From Ectocarpus siliculosus (lineage: Eukaryota; Sar; Phaeophyceae; Ectocarpales; Ectocarpaceae), in contig FN649746.1 of assembly GCA_000310025.1 (NCBI GenBank), positions 2,089,378 to 2,150,406 on the forward strand: a DNA stretch of 61,029 bases, given 5' to 3'. This document shows positions 31,107 through 44,209 of this stretch, piece after piece. How positions within the stretch are numbered: the stretch's first letter is position 1; every line of letters starts with the position of its first letter. The translations under genes and the position numbers were made by a program. The notes below the pieces were generated by a model. It did no database searches, was not told the origin of the DNA, and saw only the letters and a list, made by a program, of their open reading frames with translations.

Positions 31107-33331
31107 AAAGCCCACAGCTCGGCGTGCCGAAGGTTTGGGGTTGTGGCAGTACAGAGGTACAGCAGCAGTGGATAGCGCTGTTTGCGGCGGCGCAAATAAC
31201 CCGGGGGGGGGGGGGGAAATCTCTACTCCGCGCCCCCCCGGGTGTGGGGGGGGGGGGGGGGGTTACAAGCGGGGGGAACTGGTCGTTGGCTTCGGCCTGA
31301 CGTGTCTTGTTGGAGGAATAGCACGACATCGTCAGTGCTGTTTTAATTACGCCGGTTGTGCAAAGTGGTTTCCGGGGTGAAGTTGAGGGTTAATTAAGGG
31401 ATGCCCCTGGAGGCAGGCCTTGTTGTCGTCGTAGCCGTTGTGCCCCAATTCTTGGTGGTCTAGAGAGGAGCATTCTTCGCGTCTCAGAAGGGACAAGCAT
31501 CGGGGATTGGGGTGCATTTCAGGTTAACATTCGTTGGTTGCTCGGGACGTGATTCGGCGAAGTGAAAAGTCTATGTAGGTGTATGTAGGTGTTGTGGGAG
31601 GGAAGGGGCGGGAAGGTCTCTTGGGCGTCATAAAAGATACTCCTTCGCACCCCCTGCGTCAGAGAGATATATATGTATTGATGTTTACCAAATGTTTCGG
31701 TTGTGTGGCGGTCTCAGAGCTGCATGTCGCCTGAGTGTCAACGTTGTCTGGTTTGGGCAAGAGGGCTGGTGTTGGAGCTCGCGCCCATGACGTTGAGTTT
31801 GCAGCCGCCGCTGCTGCGCTTGGGGTCTCCGCTCGATATTAGTTCGTAGCAGTTCGTAGCAGGACTGGTAGCCCTTTTCCGTTCACATCATATATTCAAC
31901 ACTGGGGCGTGTTTCGGTTGGTTTCCACTCTCTCCGGAAGGAACGGGCCTACGTGCTATTACGAGAGTATCTCATCTGCGTCTCCCCCCGAGACATTTGC
32001 GAAAAGGTTTTTTGGCGTTGAGAGCCAAAGGAAGATCCGCCTATTTTCCTCCTCTAGCATAGCATCGTCAAATTGTATGGAATTGTCAGCATTTGTCGTG
32101 TTGGTCCTTTGTATGGCGTTGCCCGAAGGCCCCGGGACGCTATTTTACGGCAACAATGGGCAATGGAATCGTGGTAAGCGACTCCGGCGGCGCATCCCGT
32201 GAGCTAACAATTGCCTTTGGCACCGGTGCTGCATTAGTATGTACGGTGCCAACGGCTTTGGGCGTTATTTGCTTTTGGCGAGCACTGGGGGAGGGGCTCC
32301 TGAACGGTGGGGGAATTGGAACAACCAGGCAGGCTTGAAAACACCTATTCAGCCGGTCGCAGTTGGAGTTGACCGCCAATAAACATTTCAAGAGAGATGG
32401 ATAGAAAGAGAGGGGGATCGTGCTGTCATCGTGAAAAAATAAGTGCACAACAATATTTGGGCTTGTCTATCCGTTGAAGCTTCCAATTGATAGTTTCCAC
32501 CGTGGCATCAAAGGGTATACTCGAGGTGCAGCAAATTCGCAGCCAGCCGTGACGCACGGGCTGCTTGCCCAAGTCCACAAGCGATGTGACTGCAATGTCG
32601 TGGTACCTAATTTGGAGTGGATGGGACCTGTCGGTGTTGTTCCAACAGTGGATGTTGGCAAAATATTAGCCCGGGGCGGCCTCGGCTGAAGCCCTTTTTC
32701 TTGAGCTGCCAAAGCTGTTCCAAGAGTGAAAATAGGAAAACAGAACGCTTGAAACCCCCGGCCTCGACTCTGCCAAGCCGTGCTAAACCCTGCGCGGTTT
32801 CAAGAACAACTGTCGGTGGAAGATCAAGCACCCCCTTCGCACTCGCTGTCCTGTGTGCCCGGCTTGGTATGGAAGCCTGTGCTTGTGTCGTCGATGCACA
32901 TTCTTGTTGAGGTCGGGTCGATCTGCAATGTTTTCGCAAACCTGTACACCTTTCGTGTTCCGGATGACGAAGGAATGTGCCGACAAGACGAGGTCAAAAT
33001 TTCCTCAACTTTGGCGCAGGAAGCCCAGCGGACAACCGTGGAAAAATTCAGGATGTTGCAGGCACGCAATGAGCTAACGCCCAGGGGGAACCGCCCGATG
33101 CTAGGCGCCGCCACATGTTGAACCTCTCATTCTGCGCTCCCATTCCTAGAACCGAACTCTCAGAAGCGACAAAGAGACAGCGTGACCCAACGAGTAAAGG
33201 GCCGGCTACGGCTACCAGTTAACCCACGGGATCTCAACTGTTCAAAAATGCCGGAACCAACACAGACGAGGGACAGCCTGTCAACCTCTCCAGATCCATC
33301 CGGTGCCTGAATTCTGTGGCAAAGGTTTGGC
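31107..33331. other. Gene-poor stretch right of the gap
   Basis: No exon is supported on either strand. Poly-G runs sit near 31200-31262 and a short tandem GTAGCAGTTC-type repeat is near 31846. Open frames at 31909-32202 and 32780-33121 show no domain and no consistent splice context. Confidence 0.4.
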
Positions 33332-36300
33332 TCAGTAACCGACGTCTTCCATGTCTTCGTCGAGCATGCCGGTGAACTCTGCGACATCGTCGAGTGACAG
33401 TGTTACCGCTCGCAGATCTTCGTAGACCTGGCGAGCAACGAAAAAAATCGGCACGTGCCCCGAGAGCAGCGAAACACGAGTGCGTAAGCATATGGCGGCC
33501 GGGGTCGATCAGTCGCTGCCCGCACGCTGCAAGCAGATATCGAAATGTCAATTTGAGGTGTGTATCGTTCGAGCATATGCATGTGAGAAGAAAATCTCGG
33601 CCTTCGAATGTGCGTAGACACCTGCTTGGAAAATGGGTATTGACAGATGCGAGGCAAGAGACGACTTGCAATCAAAGCACAACAGAGTAGTCTTGACGTT
33701 CCGCGAATAAAGAGCACGGAACAGCGCGTACCAAACGGCCCGCCCACAAGGTAGTCCAACGCCTTTGAAGTAGGGATTTCAACGGTACTTCTGACCCCAC
33801 CGTCCAAGGTTGCCACAGCTAGCTGTACCGGCCTGCCCCCATACACTTGAAAGGCTAGACTAGGCACAAAGCCGGAGGAAATCAAGCAAGCAGTCATTCA
33901 TTCCGATTCCACCGGCAGAAAAAGCCAAATCCTTCGCTTGCAACGCGAAGCCAAATTCCAACAGTCGTCCTTCCGACTTCATCCGCAACGGTAAGCCTTA
34001 TTCTGTACAGGAATCCCGTAGGTAACAACCACATCCCCACAGGAGAAAAACAAAACTTTTCAACAACCGGTGGACAGATGCCCATCAGGCTCCATTCACC
34101 CAAGCCCTGCACTGACAACGCAAGCCATCACCGGGGGGGACAGGGGACCCACCCGCCTTACCTGCACAAGGGCCGTCTCCTTCTCCTTATTCTTGGCGAG
34201 CAGCTTCCCCGTGGCCCCCTTCTCCGCACCGCGGACGACGATAACCTTGCCGCCTCTAGCAGGCAGCACCGTCTCTAGGTGTCGTTCTTTCACGCCTGTT
34301 GCGTGCACGTTGGAATGTACCAGTCCCCCGTGGCCATCGAACACATCAAGGCAGCGGGCAGCAGAGAAAGAGAAAGTGGGCAAGTTTAGGGTAGTGTGCA
34401 ACGGGATGAAGAATGTATACAGATTTGTGAAAAATTACTCTGCGGCGCGCTGAGGTTCGCTGGGCTGTTCGAGTCAAAAACGTCACCTGTTGAGGTTTGG
34501 GGAAACGACACAAGGCAGCTGACAATCAGCTGTGGGTAGGCTGCAGCAGTTTTCATCTTACATCACATGACACTGCGTGCTCTCATGAGCCCACTCGGGA
34601 TGATGGATCCGTTGTAGAGACTACAAGGTGGAAGACGCGGCAACATGCCCTCGGCGAAACGGTGGAACGCGTCAGTCCATTGCACTCCACCGAGTGCGCA
34701 ACATCGTGCCAGCACTACTGGCGACGCTTGTCGCACGGCTAAAAAACAAAACCAACCGTGTCGCCGTTGCTGCCGCTGTAAACCCGCGCCCAACACACAA
34801 GACAGCGTACCGACCACAGGGCGCAAAAGCAACAGATGCGTGTTTCGGGACTAGATATACCTGCAGTAAGAAATGTGCTCATGCCGAAAAGGGTCGCGTT
34901 CGGAGGGAGTGTTGACAGCTTCTCCCGAGACCCATCATTCTTCAGTATTGGTAACTCTCCCATGTCCTACAGACATTGACTTCCGAAAAGTTACCATTAA
35001 ACGTGTGATCAAAAGTAACCGTTAACGGTATATAAAGACTGAGCCCATAAAAAAAAAACATACAAGAAGCATTTCACAAAACGAAAACGCGCCAAACAAG
35101 GTCTGATTTTGTATGCTTCACCTTCGAGAACAAGCTCGCCGAGGTCCATTCGAACGGTCGCCTGCCCGGCACGCGGCACATCCACCACCCTCCCCTTCCC
35201 CAGATACGCCCGCCCCCCGCCGTACGACTTGTGGATGACTCGCACCCGAATGTTGGCTCGCAGCCAGGCCGGCGGCCCGGACTGCTGACCGCCATTGCCG
35301 GCGTTACCGTTGCTGTATCGGCCTCTCTCACTGTCCCCATCATCGCGGCGGCTTTTCTTAGCGGGGATGTCATCCCGGCGTCCCCTCCCCCCGTCATCGT
35401 CGTCTCTTCGGCCGTCGCGTCGGCGGTGTCGGTCGTTTTCCTCGTCGGAGCGGCGGCGGCGGGGTGACGGGGAGGATCTCCGGCCGTCGCTGCTCCGCTC
35501 TCGCTTGCTGCTGCTGCTGCTGCCCCCGCTTTTCTTGTGCTTCTTCTTGTCCTTTTTGTCTCTTCGCTCTCGACGGCCGTCTTCCCTGCAGCCACAAGCC
35601 GCACGCGGGAATGGTAAAGGCAACGGAATTTCCAAGTTTTTTCTACGAAGCGCGAACGTAGGTGAGCGAATCAACACCTCCGTGCCCGCGGCTTTGTAGG
35701 GATGCGAGGTCAATGGTCTAACGACTACAGCATGCACGAGTATGAGTAAACTCCCAGGCAGGCACGTGTGTGTCGATTAACTCGGAGCATGTGCTTGTGC
35801 GCCTCGCTGAATCAACCGAGTTCTCAACTAGGCGCTTTTACTCGCAGATAATTCCGGTTCCAAGCATACAGTACCACCCTCCATCAAACAAGCTCCAGTT
35901 TAGGCTCGTGTACATCAAGCATTGCTCAGCACTACCCGCCTTCTCTTTTAGAGCGATCGCTAAAAACGACCTTGCGCTTCAATCCTTCCGGTCGAACCGG
36001 ACCACGCAACTCCACCACTGGTGCACACCCCTGCCGGATGTAAACCTTGCACCTAGCAGTACGGGAGAAGTGGCCCACACCGACCGTGGGAGGCGATGCC
36101 ACTGTTCGATCCGATACTATCCGACGAGACAAAACTGACGTTGTAAAAATATTGCTGGCACATGAAGAACATGGATGGAGGAAAAGAAGGAAATCATTTT
36201 CCGACACCGATCACGCAAGCCTCGAGAGGATGCTTCGCGAGCAGAGTACTCCGACGCGCAGCCCACCCACCTCTCGACGCTACCGCTGCTCCGGCTCCGG

Positions 36301-39300
36301 CTCCGACTCCGACTCCGGCCCCTCTTCCCGCCGCCACTGCTGCTGCGGGAAGAACGGTCCTTGTTTTCGGAGAACGGCCTTCGCGCCAACTCGTCCTCGG
36401 AAACGCGCGTCGCGGTCGACTTGTCCACGAGAACCTTCTCGCCTGTGTCTTCCATCCTGAACAAAAAACGAAATACCAGAGAGAGAGAAAGAGAGGGAGA
36501 GAGAGAGCGTGTACCAAGATACGAGGGGGCCGTCAGAGAAAGAGGAAGGGGGGGGTCGGCCGGGTCTTCCACCCAGAACAAAAACATAGAACAGAGAGAG
36601 AGAGAGAGAGAGAGCGCCAAGTTACGTGGGGGCCCGCAGAGCAAGTTGGAGGGGTGGGTTGTCGTGATAGGTGTCTTGAGCTACACTGGACGGTGGGCGG
36701 CCACACAGCAGTGGCAACAGGTTCGTTCGTGTTGGTGTCCTCGAATTATCAAGTATCGGGTGTCCTAGAGTTACGGCGGTACCACTGAGGCTCTAATGAT
36801 GAAGAGCAACCTGGCGGCGCGGCAGAGTAGGGGATGCGTGGTCGTCTGGTTCTGCAATGCGCCCGTTTTTGACACACGCTTCCACTCGGGCCACGGCGCG
36901 CCTTCTTGAGAATCATGGTTATTTCTGCTGAAAATGAAACGTCAAATCTTTGCTTTGCACTACCACTACAAACAGGGCCGGTTCGACACAAACGGTGCCC
37001 ACTTCTCCCCCTGTACAGAAGAGAAGGTGACCATACCCACGAACCAGGCGAATATTGACAAAAAAGGTTTGCGTACAAGAGCAGAACCAATTGAACATTA
37101 TGGAGCATTCAAACACTAAAACATGGAGCGAGCAATGCTACCGTGTGGTTTTGTAGATACGTGCGTACCTCGCCATCCACAAAAGTGAGCAAGCAACCGG
37201 AACGGTAGGTTCAATCCACGACATGATTCTGGAACACGAAACATGCTAGTCCCATGATGCACATGACAGCGTACAAACATACCAACCGATTGGTTGCATG
37301 AGCAGGTACCATCAAATGCACAGCGATGGTTAGTCGCGAAATGCGGTCGGTGCATGTGTTTCTACGCTCGTTGACATTGTTGGGGCTTTCATACTTCATC
37401 GCTCGAGGCAAGGCTACTTGTCTAACACCCGCGTTGCGTAGCCACCAGATTAGCATACCTCACGGATATCTTGTTCAGCCCGGGCACCCCCTGCGTCTTG
37501 AGCACCATCGCTCGAGGCCGGCGCCTGCCCCTCTCTCCCCCTCCTTCCGACAACTCCACTACGTCCATGACGGCTAGCTGCGCAGCCGCACTTGGCCGTG
37601 ATGCCCGCAAGCGCTCCTCCTGAACCTTTTTCTCCCAAATCTGATTAGGTGTGTAGCGCAGGGAGACACGATGATGGACGGGGTCACCGCCGATTCGCAG
37701 AGACAGAGAGTACCGGGGGGGGGGGCGAACGATCCTCAACGCTGCTTGTCTGCCCCCCGAGAGTGGCAGAGGGGGAAAATAGCATTTTTGGGGGTGGGAC
37801 TAACTCCCAGGAGAACGTTGTCCTCGGCACTCATGCTTGAACAACGGATAGAAAAGCGCGAAACCCCATTGGATGTCGTATGTTCGTGACCATCGTAAGT
37901 ACGCACGACGTCACACCAACAATGCGGTTGACACTAACGTAGCCCTGTTTTAAACGGTACTGGTTGAGGGTCAACCGATCCAAAGGGTTATGGTGTGTGC
38001 GTCCCTCCAACCTCGATGCAATCAAGAAATGACGTCACACCTTGAGGCGTTCCGCGTCCGATGACCTCGGCTTCTCTCCAGGCTTCTTTGTCCGCGGCCG
38101 TTTCATCTGTGGATTAGATTTGCGGAGGCGCGCAGCAGATGGAAAGAAAAGTAAGCAATGACGCCGTGCAACTAACACAAACGCGGAAAGGTAATTAATA
38201 ATTAAGGTGACCGGCTTGGTTGTATCGCGGAACCGGCGGTGAGACAAGGGTCAGGAGGGGGGGGGGTCACGCGCGGCGAAGACGTCGGGGCAACTGTAGT
38301 AGGTGTTCTGACAGGCTACCAGCGTTATGCTCTGAAAGGGATTGTAGAGTTTTAGCCAAAGCAGCAACGAATCCAGAACCAGACGAACAAGCCCACAACT
38401 TCGTCACCACAAGCGTGGCAAACACGCACGTCAGTACCCACGAAGGTGTACTACGGCCAACGCTGGTGTACCAGGTGTGGTATCGACGAAGACAGCTCCG
38501 GTAAACCAAACAACGATCAGGTATTACTCGTGTGCAAATGCAAGACTGAGGGAACATTGTGCCAACTAGTAGACAGTCACATAGAAGAGCCCGGGCAACA
38601 TGCGGCATGCATTGCGATGCCGGCTCTCGCAAGACGTCAACCCGTCGGCCACTGGAAATCCTGAAGGAATCGGTGGCTCGAAAACAACGATGAGACATAC
38701 CGCAGACACCCCCCGAGCCCCCCATCCCCCAATCGCCACTAAAACTAGAGTTCTCATGTCCGTGCCAAACCCGTTCGTTGCTCTTCCCTCTTCCGGCAGG
38801 GGAGACGCGGCAAAAACACTGAGCCCACCCTCCCGCGACGCTCTTGCACATCTTGATGCACACACGGCATTCGTACAAACCACAACAGCTGCACCACAGC
38901 AATTCAACACGACGAACACGACGTTCCTTCACCGCCATACCAGCAGCGACGACGACGCCGAAACAAGACTCGCCCATGGCAAACAACACGTCGGCGATCC
39001 GTCTCTTGCCTCGCCTCTCCCCTCACCTCCTCTGGGGGCTTCGGCTGCGCCCCCAACCCAAGCCTGTGATGCCTAGGTTCAATATCCTTGGACAGATCCG
39101 GCCCGCCTCCGCCGACTCCGCCGCCGCCGCCGTCTCCTTCTGGCCCCTTCCACCCCATCCCCCGGAGCAGCGCCGCGCCGAACTCTGCGACCGGAACGTC
39201 GACGTAGGCCTTGCTGCGAGCGCTGAAGTCCTCCGCGCGATGCCCTAGGTCGTGCCTAAACTTGGCGTCCTCCCCGTCCACCTCCATCAGCCCGGGGATC

Positions 39301-39911
39301 ATGTTCTGCTCCAGCAGGCCAGTGTTCCTTTTGCTGCCGGCGGCGTCGGGTGTTGTCTTCGCCGTTGCAGCGCCGTTGCTGCTGTCGCCTTCGCCAGCGG
39401 CAGGGTTCTTGCCGATCATGCCGATTACTCTGTCGGAGTCGAGGCCTAGCCCAAAGGCGTCGGCGCTAGACCCGTCGCCGCGGACGGATTCCTTGGCGAT
39501 GGCTTCAGCCGCTAGCTGATCGAGAGATTTCTCGCCTGCCGGCTCTTCTGCCGTGGGTGGGCGTTCGGCTGCCGTTGCTGCGGGCGGAGGAACAGACCCG
39601 GTAGCAGCAGCAGCGGCGTTGCTGCCGTTAGCCCAGGGGTTGGAAGCGAGGGCGATAACGCGGGGGCCTCTGTCCACGACGACCTCTTTCGTGACGACCT
39701 TGCCCCCGCCGATTCCTGTCACGTAGTCCCGCTTGCCTCCCCTCCCCCCTGCGTCCTCGTCATCGTGGGCTACGCCTATCGCCGAAGTGGAAGACTTGCT
39801 GCCGCCGCTGGTGGCGCGATCTGGTCCCTTGGCCGACGTAGCAGAGGAGGAGGATTGCTTAGGCTTGCCCAAGGACATGGAGAAGCCCTTCTTGGGCTTA
39901 GAGCTCGCCAT
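33332..39911 (-). CDS. GPKOW/MOS2/Spp2-like spliceosomal G-patch and KOW protein, 7 exons, about 670 aa
   Basis: Exons in transcript order: 39911..39027, 38106..38041, 37640..37459, 36456..36271, 35585..35122, 34295..34162, 33427..33332. All introns are GT-AG, every phase matches, and the total is 671 codons. Residues 235-288 hold the Spp2/GPKOW G-patch, YVDVPVAEFGAALLRGMGW then HHRLGLGA. It is followed by a basic linker (MKRPRTKKPGEK). Residues about 340-400 match the second half of KOW1 (RAMVLKTQG, KISVRMEDTGEKVLV). An RS/RD-rich region leads to WLRANIRVRVI, then KOW2 ETVLPARGGKVIVVRGAEKG and ETALVQ. The C-terminus is TLSLDDVAEFTGMLDEDMED. Family members bind the helicase Prp2/DHX16 through the G-patch and work in the nuclear spliceosome. 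A glycine-rich insert replaces the usual GEGIG after MGWK, and the first half of KOW1 is not recognisable. Exon 3 placement is the least certain. Confidence 0.88.
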
Positions 39912-40355
39912 GATGGTGTCGTGATTTAGGGTGGCAATCCACACACAACTTCTCGTCCTCGCCCGTACAGCAGTATCCCCCTGCTCAGGATTGCAGGCTG
40001 AGAGTGCTGGGTGCCGGGCAGACCCCCCCCAAAAAGGAATGAAAGAGTAGAGCTGCGTGGAATCCCACTGGTGGAAGCCACACAGTAGACACCAACTACG
40101 TTTCACTCTGAAAATAGAGGCAGGATGGCAGAGACGGTTCCACGCAGGCGCCTGCTGCGCGGGCCTGTTGTGCTGCTGGTCAGTGGTCGGCTCTCGTATT
40201 CGTCTCTGGAGCTCCGCAGGGTGGAAAGGGGTATCTTGGTACCCGCGGAGCCCCCAAATCTCCGGAGAAGCTTCGCGGCAGATCGTGGGGTTGCTCCGCA
40301 TTTGACGGCTTCCCGGCGTGCTGGTTGCACTCGCACTGCACACATCGCCTTCATT
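39912..40355. promoter_or_regulatory. Candidate shared (bidirectional) promoter region
   Basis: This interval separates the start codon of the minus-strand GPKOW-like gene from the first ATG of a possible plus-strand gene. It carries a TACAGCAGTA motif at 39965-39974. If the plus-strand gene starts instead at the in-frame ATG at 40125, the interval shrinks to 213 bp. This is inferred from layout only. Confidence 0.25.
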
Positions 40356-42563
40356 ATGAAGAACAGCAGAACACAAGTTGCTGGGATTACGGCACGACTG
40401 CAGCCGCCAGAGTGGGCCATCTTCATGGTGGCCGTAATCGCGGACCTCGTCTCTGCTGCCGGACTCCTTCCCGCCGAGCGCCTCTCACTCTTTCGAGGTC
40501 TGGCGGTGTTCTTGCTGTACAGGGAGTGGGCGCTGGCTTTCGCCTGCGGCTTCGTTCTACCCCGGGTCGTGCCCTTGATCGCGGTGTGCTTCTTGAAGCA
40601 GAAGTGGAGGGCGTTTAACGTGAGTGTGAGGCGAACACGATGTTTTTTCAATTTGGTTTTGTTCTCTGGAGATACAGCAGTGCTGTTTGTTTACACGAGA
40701 GGTGTTCTGCCGGGAGAGCAACTTTTTCCTACCAAGGGGACCGACCGCCCAACATCCCAGGAACGGGAACATGAATTTTGGGCCATGCTCGCAGTTTCGA
40801 CCTGTGCCCTGCGGTGTTGCCATCTGTACCATCCGGAGTAATGCGATATATTCATCTGCAATTCAACGTGTGTTAATTACTCAATGAGAGAAGGGTGCAG
40901 CCACTCCCTAAAAAACTGTGGTTACAACCTCTGAAAAGAGGCGCTCTACACGTTCCGCCTGTATCAGAAGTACATTTACTTCTTGCATTCGTCACAAGGT
41001 TGCCAGCTGGACCAACAGGGCATGTCACCACCAATCATCCAACCGACGAGATGCTCACCGCCGTTGAAAGCAGAAAACGGGTACGGAGAGTGGGACTTAC
41101 CGGTGCTTCGTATGCTACAAGAGTACAAGTAGTCTACAGTTTTACGGTAGTTCCAGCATCGTGGCTTCAGCGAACATACGCCACGCATACCATGTGTTCT
41201 CGGGGCACGCAAGCTGCGAGGGCAGATTTAAATATCTTTACGTAGGACCCACACGTGCTTCGCCTAAACATTCTAAGACTTGTTGGGTCGCCGGTAACGC
41301 ACATGCGACAAACCGATCTCGGAAATGAAGCTCTTCGCCACAACTGGCGGGAGTCGGCTCCTTCGGCAAACTATTGTGACGATTTGCCTCTCTCTCTGCG
41401 CCTCCACCAAAACAGGCCTCCGCCCAGGAACGGTTGAACGCCTTGGTTGCGACTGCGAACGAGTGCGCAGGGCTCTCGACCAATGTTCCGCAAGCAGGCA
41501 TGGGCGGGAACACATCTGCCCATCGAGAAAGTCGGCATACTCAGGAAGGGGAGGTGAGATCGGCTGAACAGCTGTGGCGGCTGCCGGCGGTATGTCGACA
41601 TTGGCTCGACGTGGGGACCTTGTGCTGAATATCGTGCAAATGACGGGTCCTGATAGGCAACTAAACAATGCCTGCTTGCTTTGCTCTGAGGCAAGGGCTC
41701 TCTATTTCTACCGCGAAACGAACGGAGAGGAATAGCGTGCACATCAGGCTGCGATTCGTGTTGCCCATCCAGCTGCCCAATGCGAAACACTTACCTCGCT
41801 GCGCAGTGCACTATTCTCCCTGGACATGTTGACGCAATCAGAGGGCGACCTAGCTGCGTTCAACGAACGGGCTCGACATAAGCACCGTTTGCCAAAGAGT
41901 AGCACGCTGCATATTGCATACTTCAAGACACCACACACCACGGGTCGATTCGGCACTTCCGATAGCAGGATGCAGTATTTTACATTCGAAGGGCAGCGTC
42001 GGCCGTATCTTTCGGCGAACGATTCCGACACCTCTTCCCGGTAACCTCCGTGTTTTCCGCAGTATCGAGCTAGGATATTCGGTCGAAGGGGCACGATGTC
42101 TGATGCGAATCACCTCCACGGAATCTTGCCCTTGCTAGGCTTACAGCCGGAATAATAGGAACAATACGGGTATGATGTAATCATGCCGAACCTAGCTCAG
42201 CGGTGCATCATTCTTTACAGTATTTATAACGTAATAAGACACAAATTGTCTTAAGACATCCTGCCCATTCTGACTCAGCAGAACATTAGGGGCCGGATTG
42301 TGTACCTCTCTGCATACATCAACCCACCTGGTGGGGCTACCGATGCGTGGGCCCTGCGCGTAACCTTTCGTTGGCCTTGACACATGATATCTTTCGTCTC
42401 GTTCACCTTGATCGACTCGCAGGTTAGCGGGTACGACGTGTCTTCCGTGAGCGGTGAAGAGGTGGTGGAGCTAAGCTCGTGGGCAGCAGAAACCACGAGT
42501 GTTGGCCATGGCAACAGCAGCAGTAGTGGAGCAAGAGTGCGGCAACGGAATCCACTGCGATGA
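40356..42563 (+). CDS. Possible small membrane protein, 2 exons, about 134 aa
   Basis: Exon 1 (40356..40619) ends at a textbook GTGAGT donor in phase 0. Exon 2 (42423..42563) starts after an ACTCGCAG acceptor and stays open to TGA. Exon 1 encodes two hydrophobic stretches, WAIFMVAVIADLVSAAGLL and FACGFVLPRVVPLIAVCFL, joined by a charged loop with RLSLFRG and YREW. Exon 2 encodes an acidic then Ser/Arg-rich tail (SGEEVVELSSWAAETTSVG). The frame is also open upstream to an ATG at 40125. I do not recognise the family. The pairing of the two exons rests only on splice phase and composition. Confidence 0.35.
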
Positions 42564-44209
42564 CCACCACTCGATTCATGACACACCAGAGGGGAGTCAC
42601 AGGCTTCCCGTCGGAATTCGGAGCGAAGGGCTGTTTCCCCACGGCCGCCGCCGCGGCCAGCGGCAGCCTCAACCGATGGGAAAGTCGCTTGAAGAGGCTG
42701 TCCACGGGCACGAGGCCGTGAAAGTAGCCTTGGCTTTGAATGTACAGTTTTTAGCCGGTAGCTCACACCTGAAACATGGTACCTTTTGGGGAGGGTGTTG
42801 GTTTTTCGCTGCCGGAGTGCTACGAACAAGGTACTTAACGCAGTGCTTGATTGTTTGGTGGTGTAGTGTTGGCAGTGGCGGCAAAGCACAATCGCCTTGT
42901 TTATTTTGGAATACAGCAGTAGCAGAGTCACACCGCAGTCGAGGCTTCGATGGTAATACAGATATCACACATGTATTGCAGCACAAAGCACCCTAGACGT
43001 TGATGGATGAGAGCATGTCTTCGACCTCGAGGTGGCCTCTCCTGGGTAGGAGAAGGCACGGAAACAGCACATGGCCATGCACTTTGTTCAGTACAATGCC
43101 GAGACCTGTTACCGAAAGCGGGTCCAGCATGCTCTTCATTCCGTACCGCCTAAGCATCGTGTGCATGCCATCTCCGGACCAAGCGATACCCATGCTGCAC
43201 TCCAAGGCATGGCTCTCTACGACCTAGACGCCGTAAATGTGTCTCAATTTTTGTGTGCAAGCAAAGATGCGTAATTAGTTAGTGCGATGCAAAGCTCCTA
43301 GCGTAACCGTGCACGCGATGTGTATGTATCAGTTTCAAAATTTGGAAAAGAGACAGATGAAATACCCCTTTCCAATGCCCGATGAACCGACAGTAAGTTG
43401 CAGACCAGCCTAGATCTACGCGTCTGATGTACCATGGTGTACTTGTAGACTCTGCCCGATTTCAGGCGTGCGTACAAGTGGAATCACAGCTCATAGACCC
43501 GGACACAATCGATTTATCCTTGTGACCCTGACAGCATCGATTTGTCCTTGGTCAGCCGTGGCACGGTCGATGCCACTGGAGTAGACACACGCAGGCTGGC
43601 CACGCCTGTAGCCAAAGCAAGAAGACGAACAGACGAGGCACGTGGTGCAAACAGTTGCTTTGGGAATAGGGTTGTTATCGGCACCAAACCTCTCCCGTCT
43701 TGTCGGAGGTTAGAGTAGCGATTGAGAGAGCATGCCGGTTCAAACCTGCAACGTGATTCGCGTTCGGTACTCGTATGTCCTAACGGTAACGTAGTGCAGG
43801 GAGCTACGCAATGTAAGGGTGATGGTTCGCCCTCCGTTTGACTATCGTGGTCGAGGTGATAGCCTGTTATGGCAGTCGAAGCACCCTCAGGCGTTATCAG
43901 CATGCCGACGACGTAAACTAAACGATAGTGCGTTGTGGCCACCTATGTTGGCCAACGGCTCTATCCCTCGGCGAATATCGTGCTCGGTAGTCCTCTATCG
44001 TGCTCTCAAGCGCAACGCCCTGCGCCCTGTCCTGGTTGTTCCTTATTATAGTCTGCCAGGGTAGCGGAGGTGTATGCATAATGCCTAACTGCATACCAGC
44101 AGCCTGCCCGGCGTATTGGATTTCATGAACTCGTTTTTTTCCCGACAATAATAATATCGCTATATACAATTAGTTGCTGGAATGGGACGGAAAACTCGTG
44201 GGGTAGGCA
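42564..44209. other. Gene-poor stretch
   Basis: No gene is supported. A TACAGCAGTA motif lies at 42912-42921. The open frames here lack domains and credible splice partners. Confidence 0.4.

Noticed and set aside
37459-37640. NAC-alpha-like motif (RAMVLKTQGVPGLNKISVR) as a separate nascent-polypeptide-associated-complex gene
   Set aside because: The resemblance is short and no other NAC part is present. Both splice phases fit the GPKOW-like gene, where KOW1 is expected.
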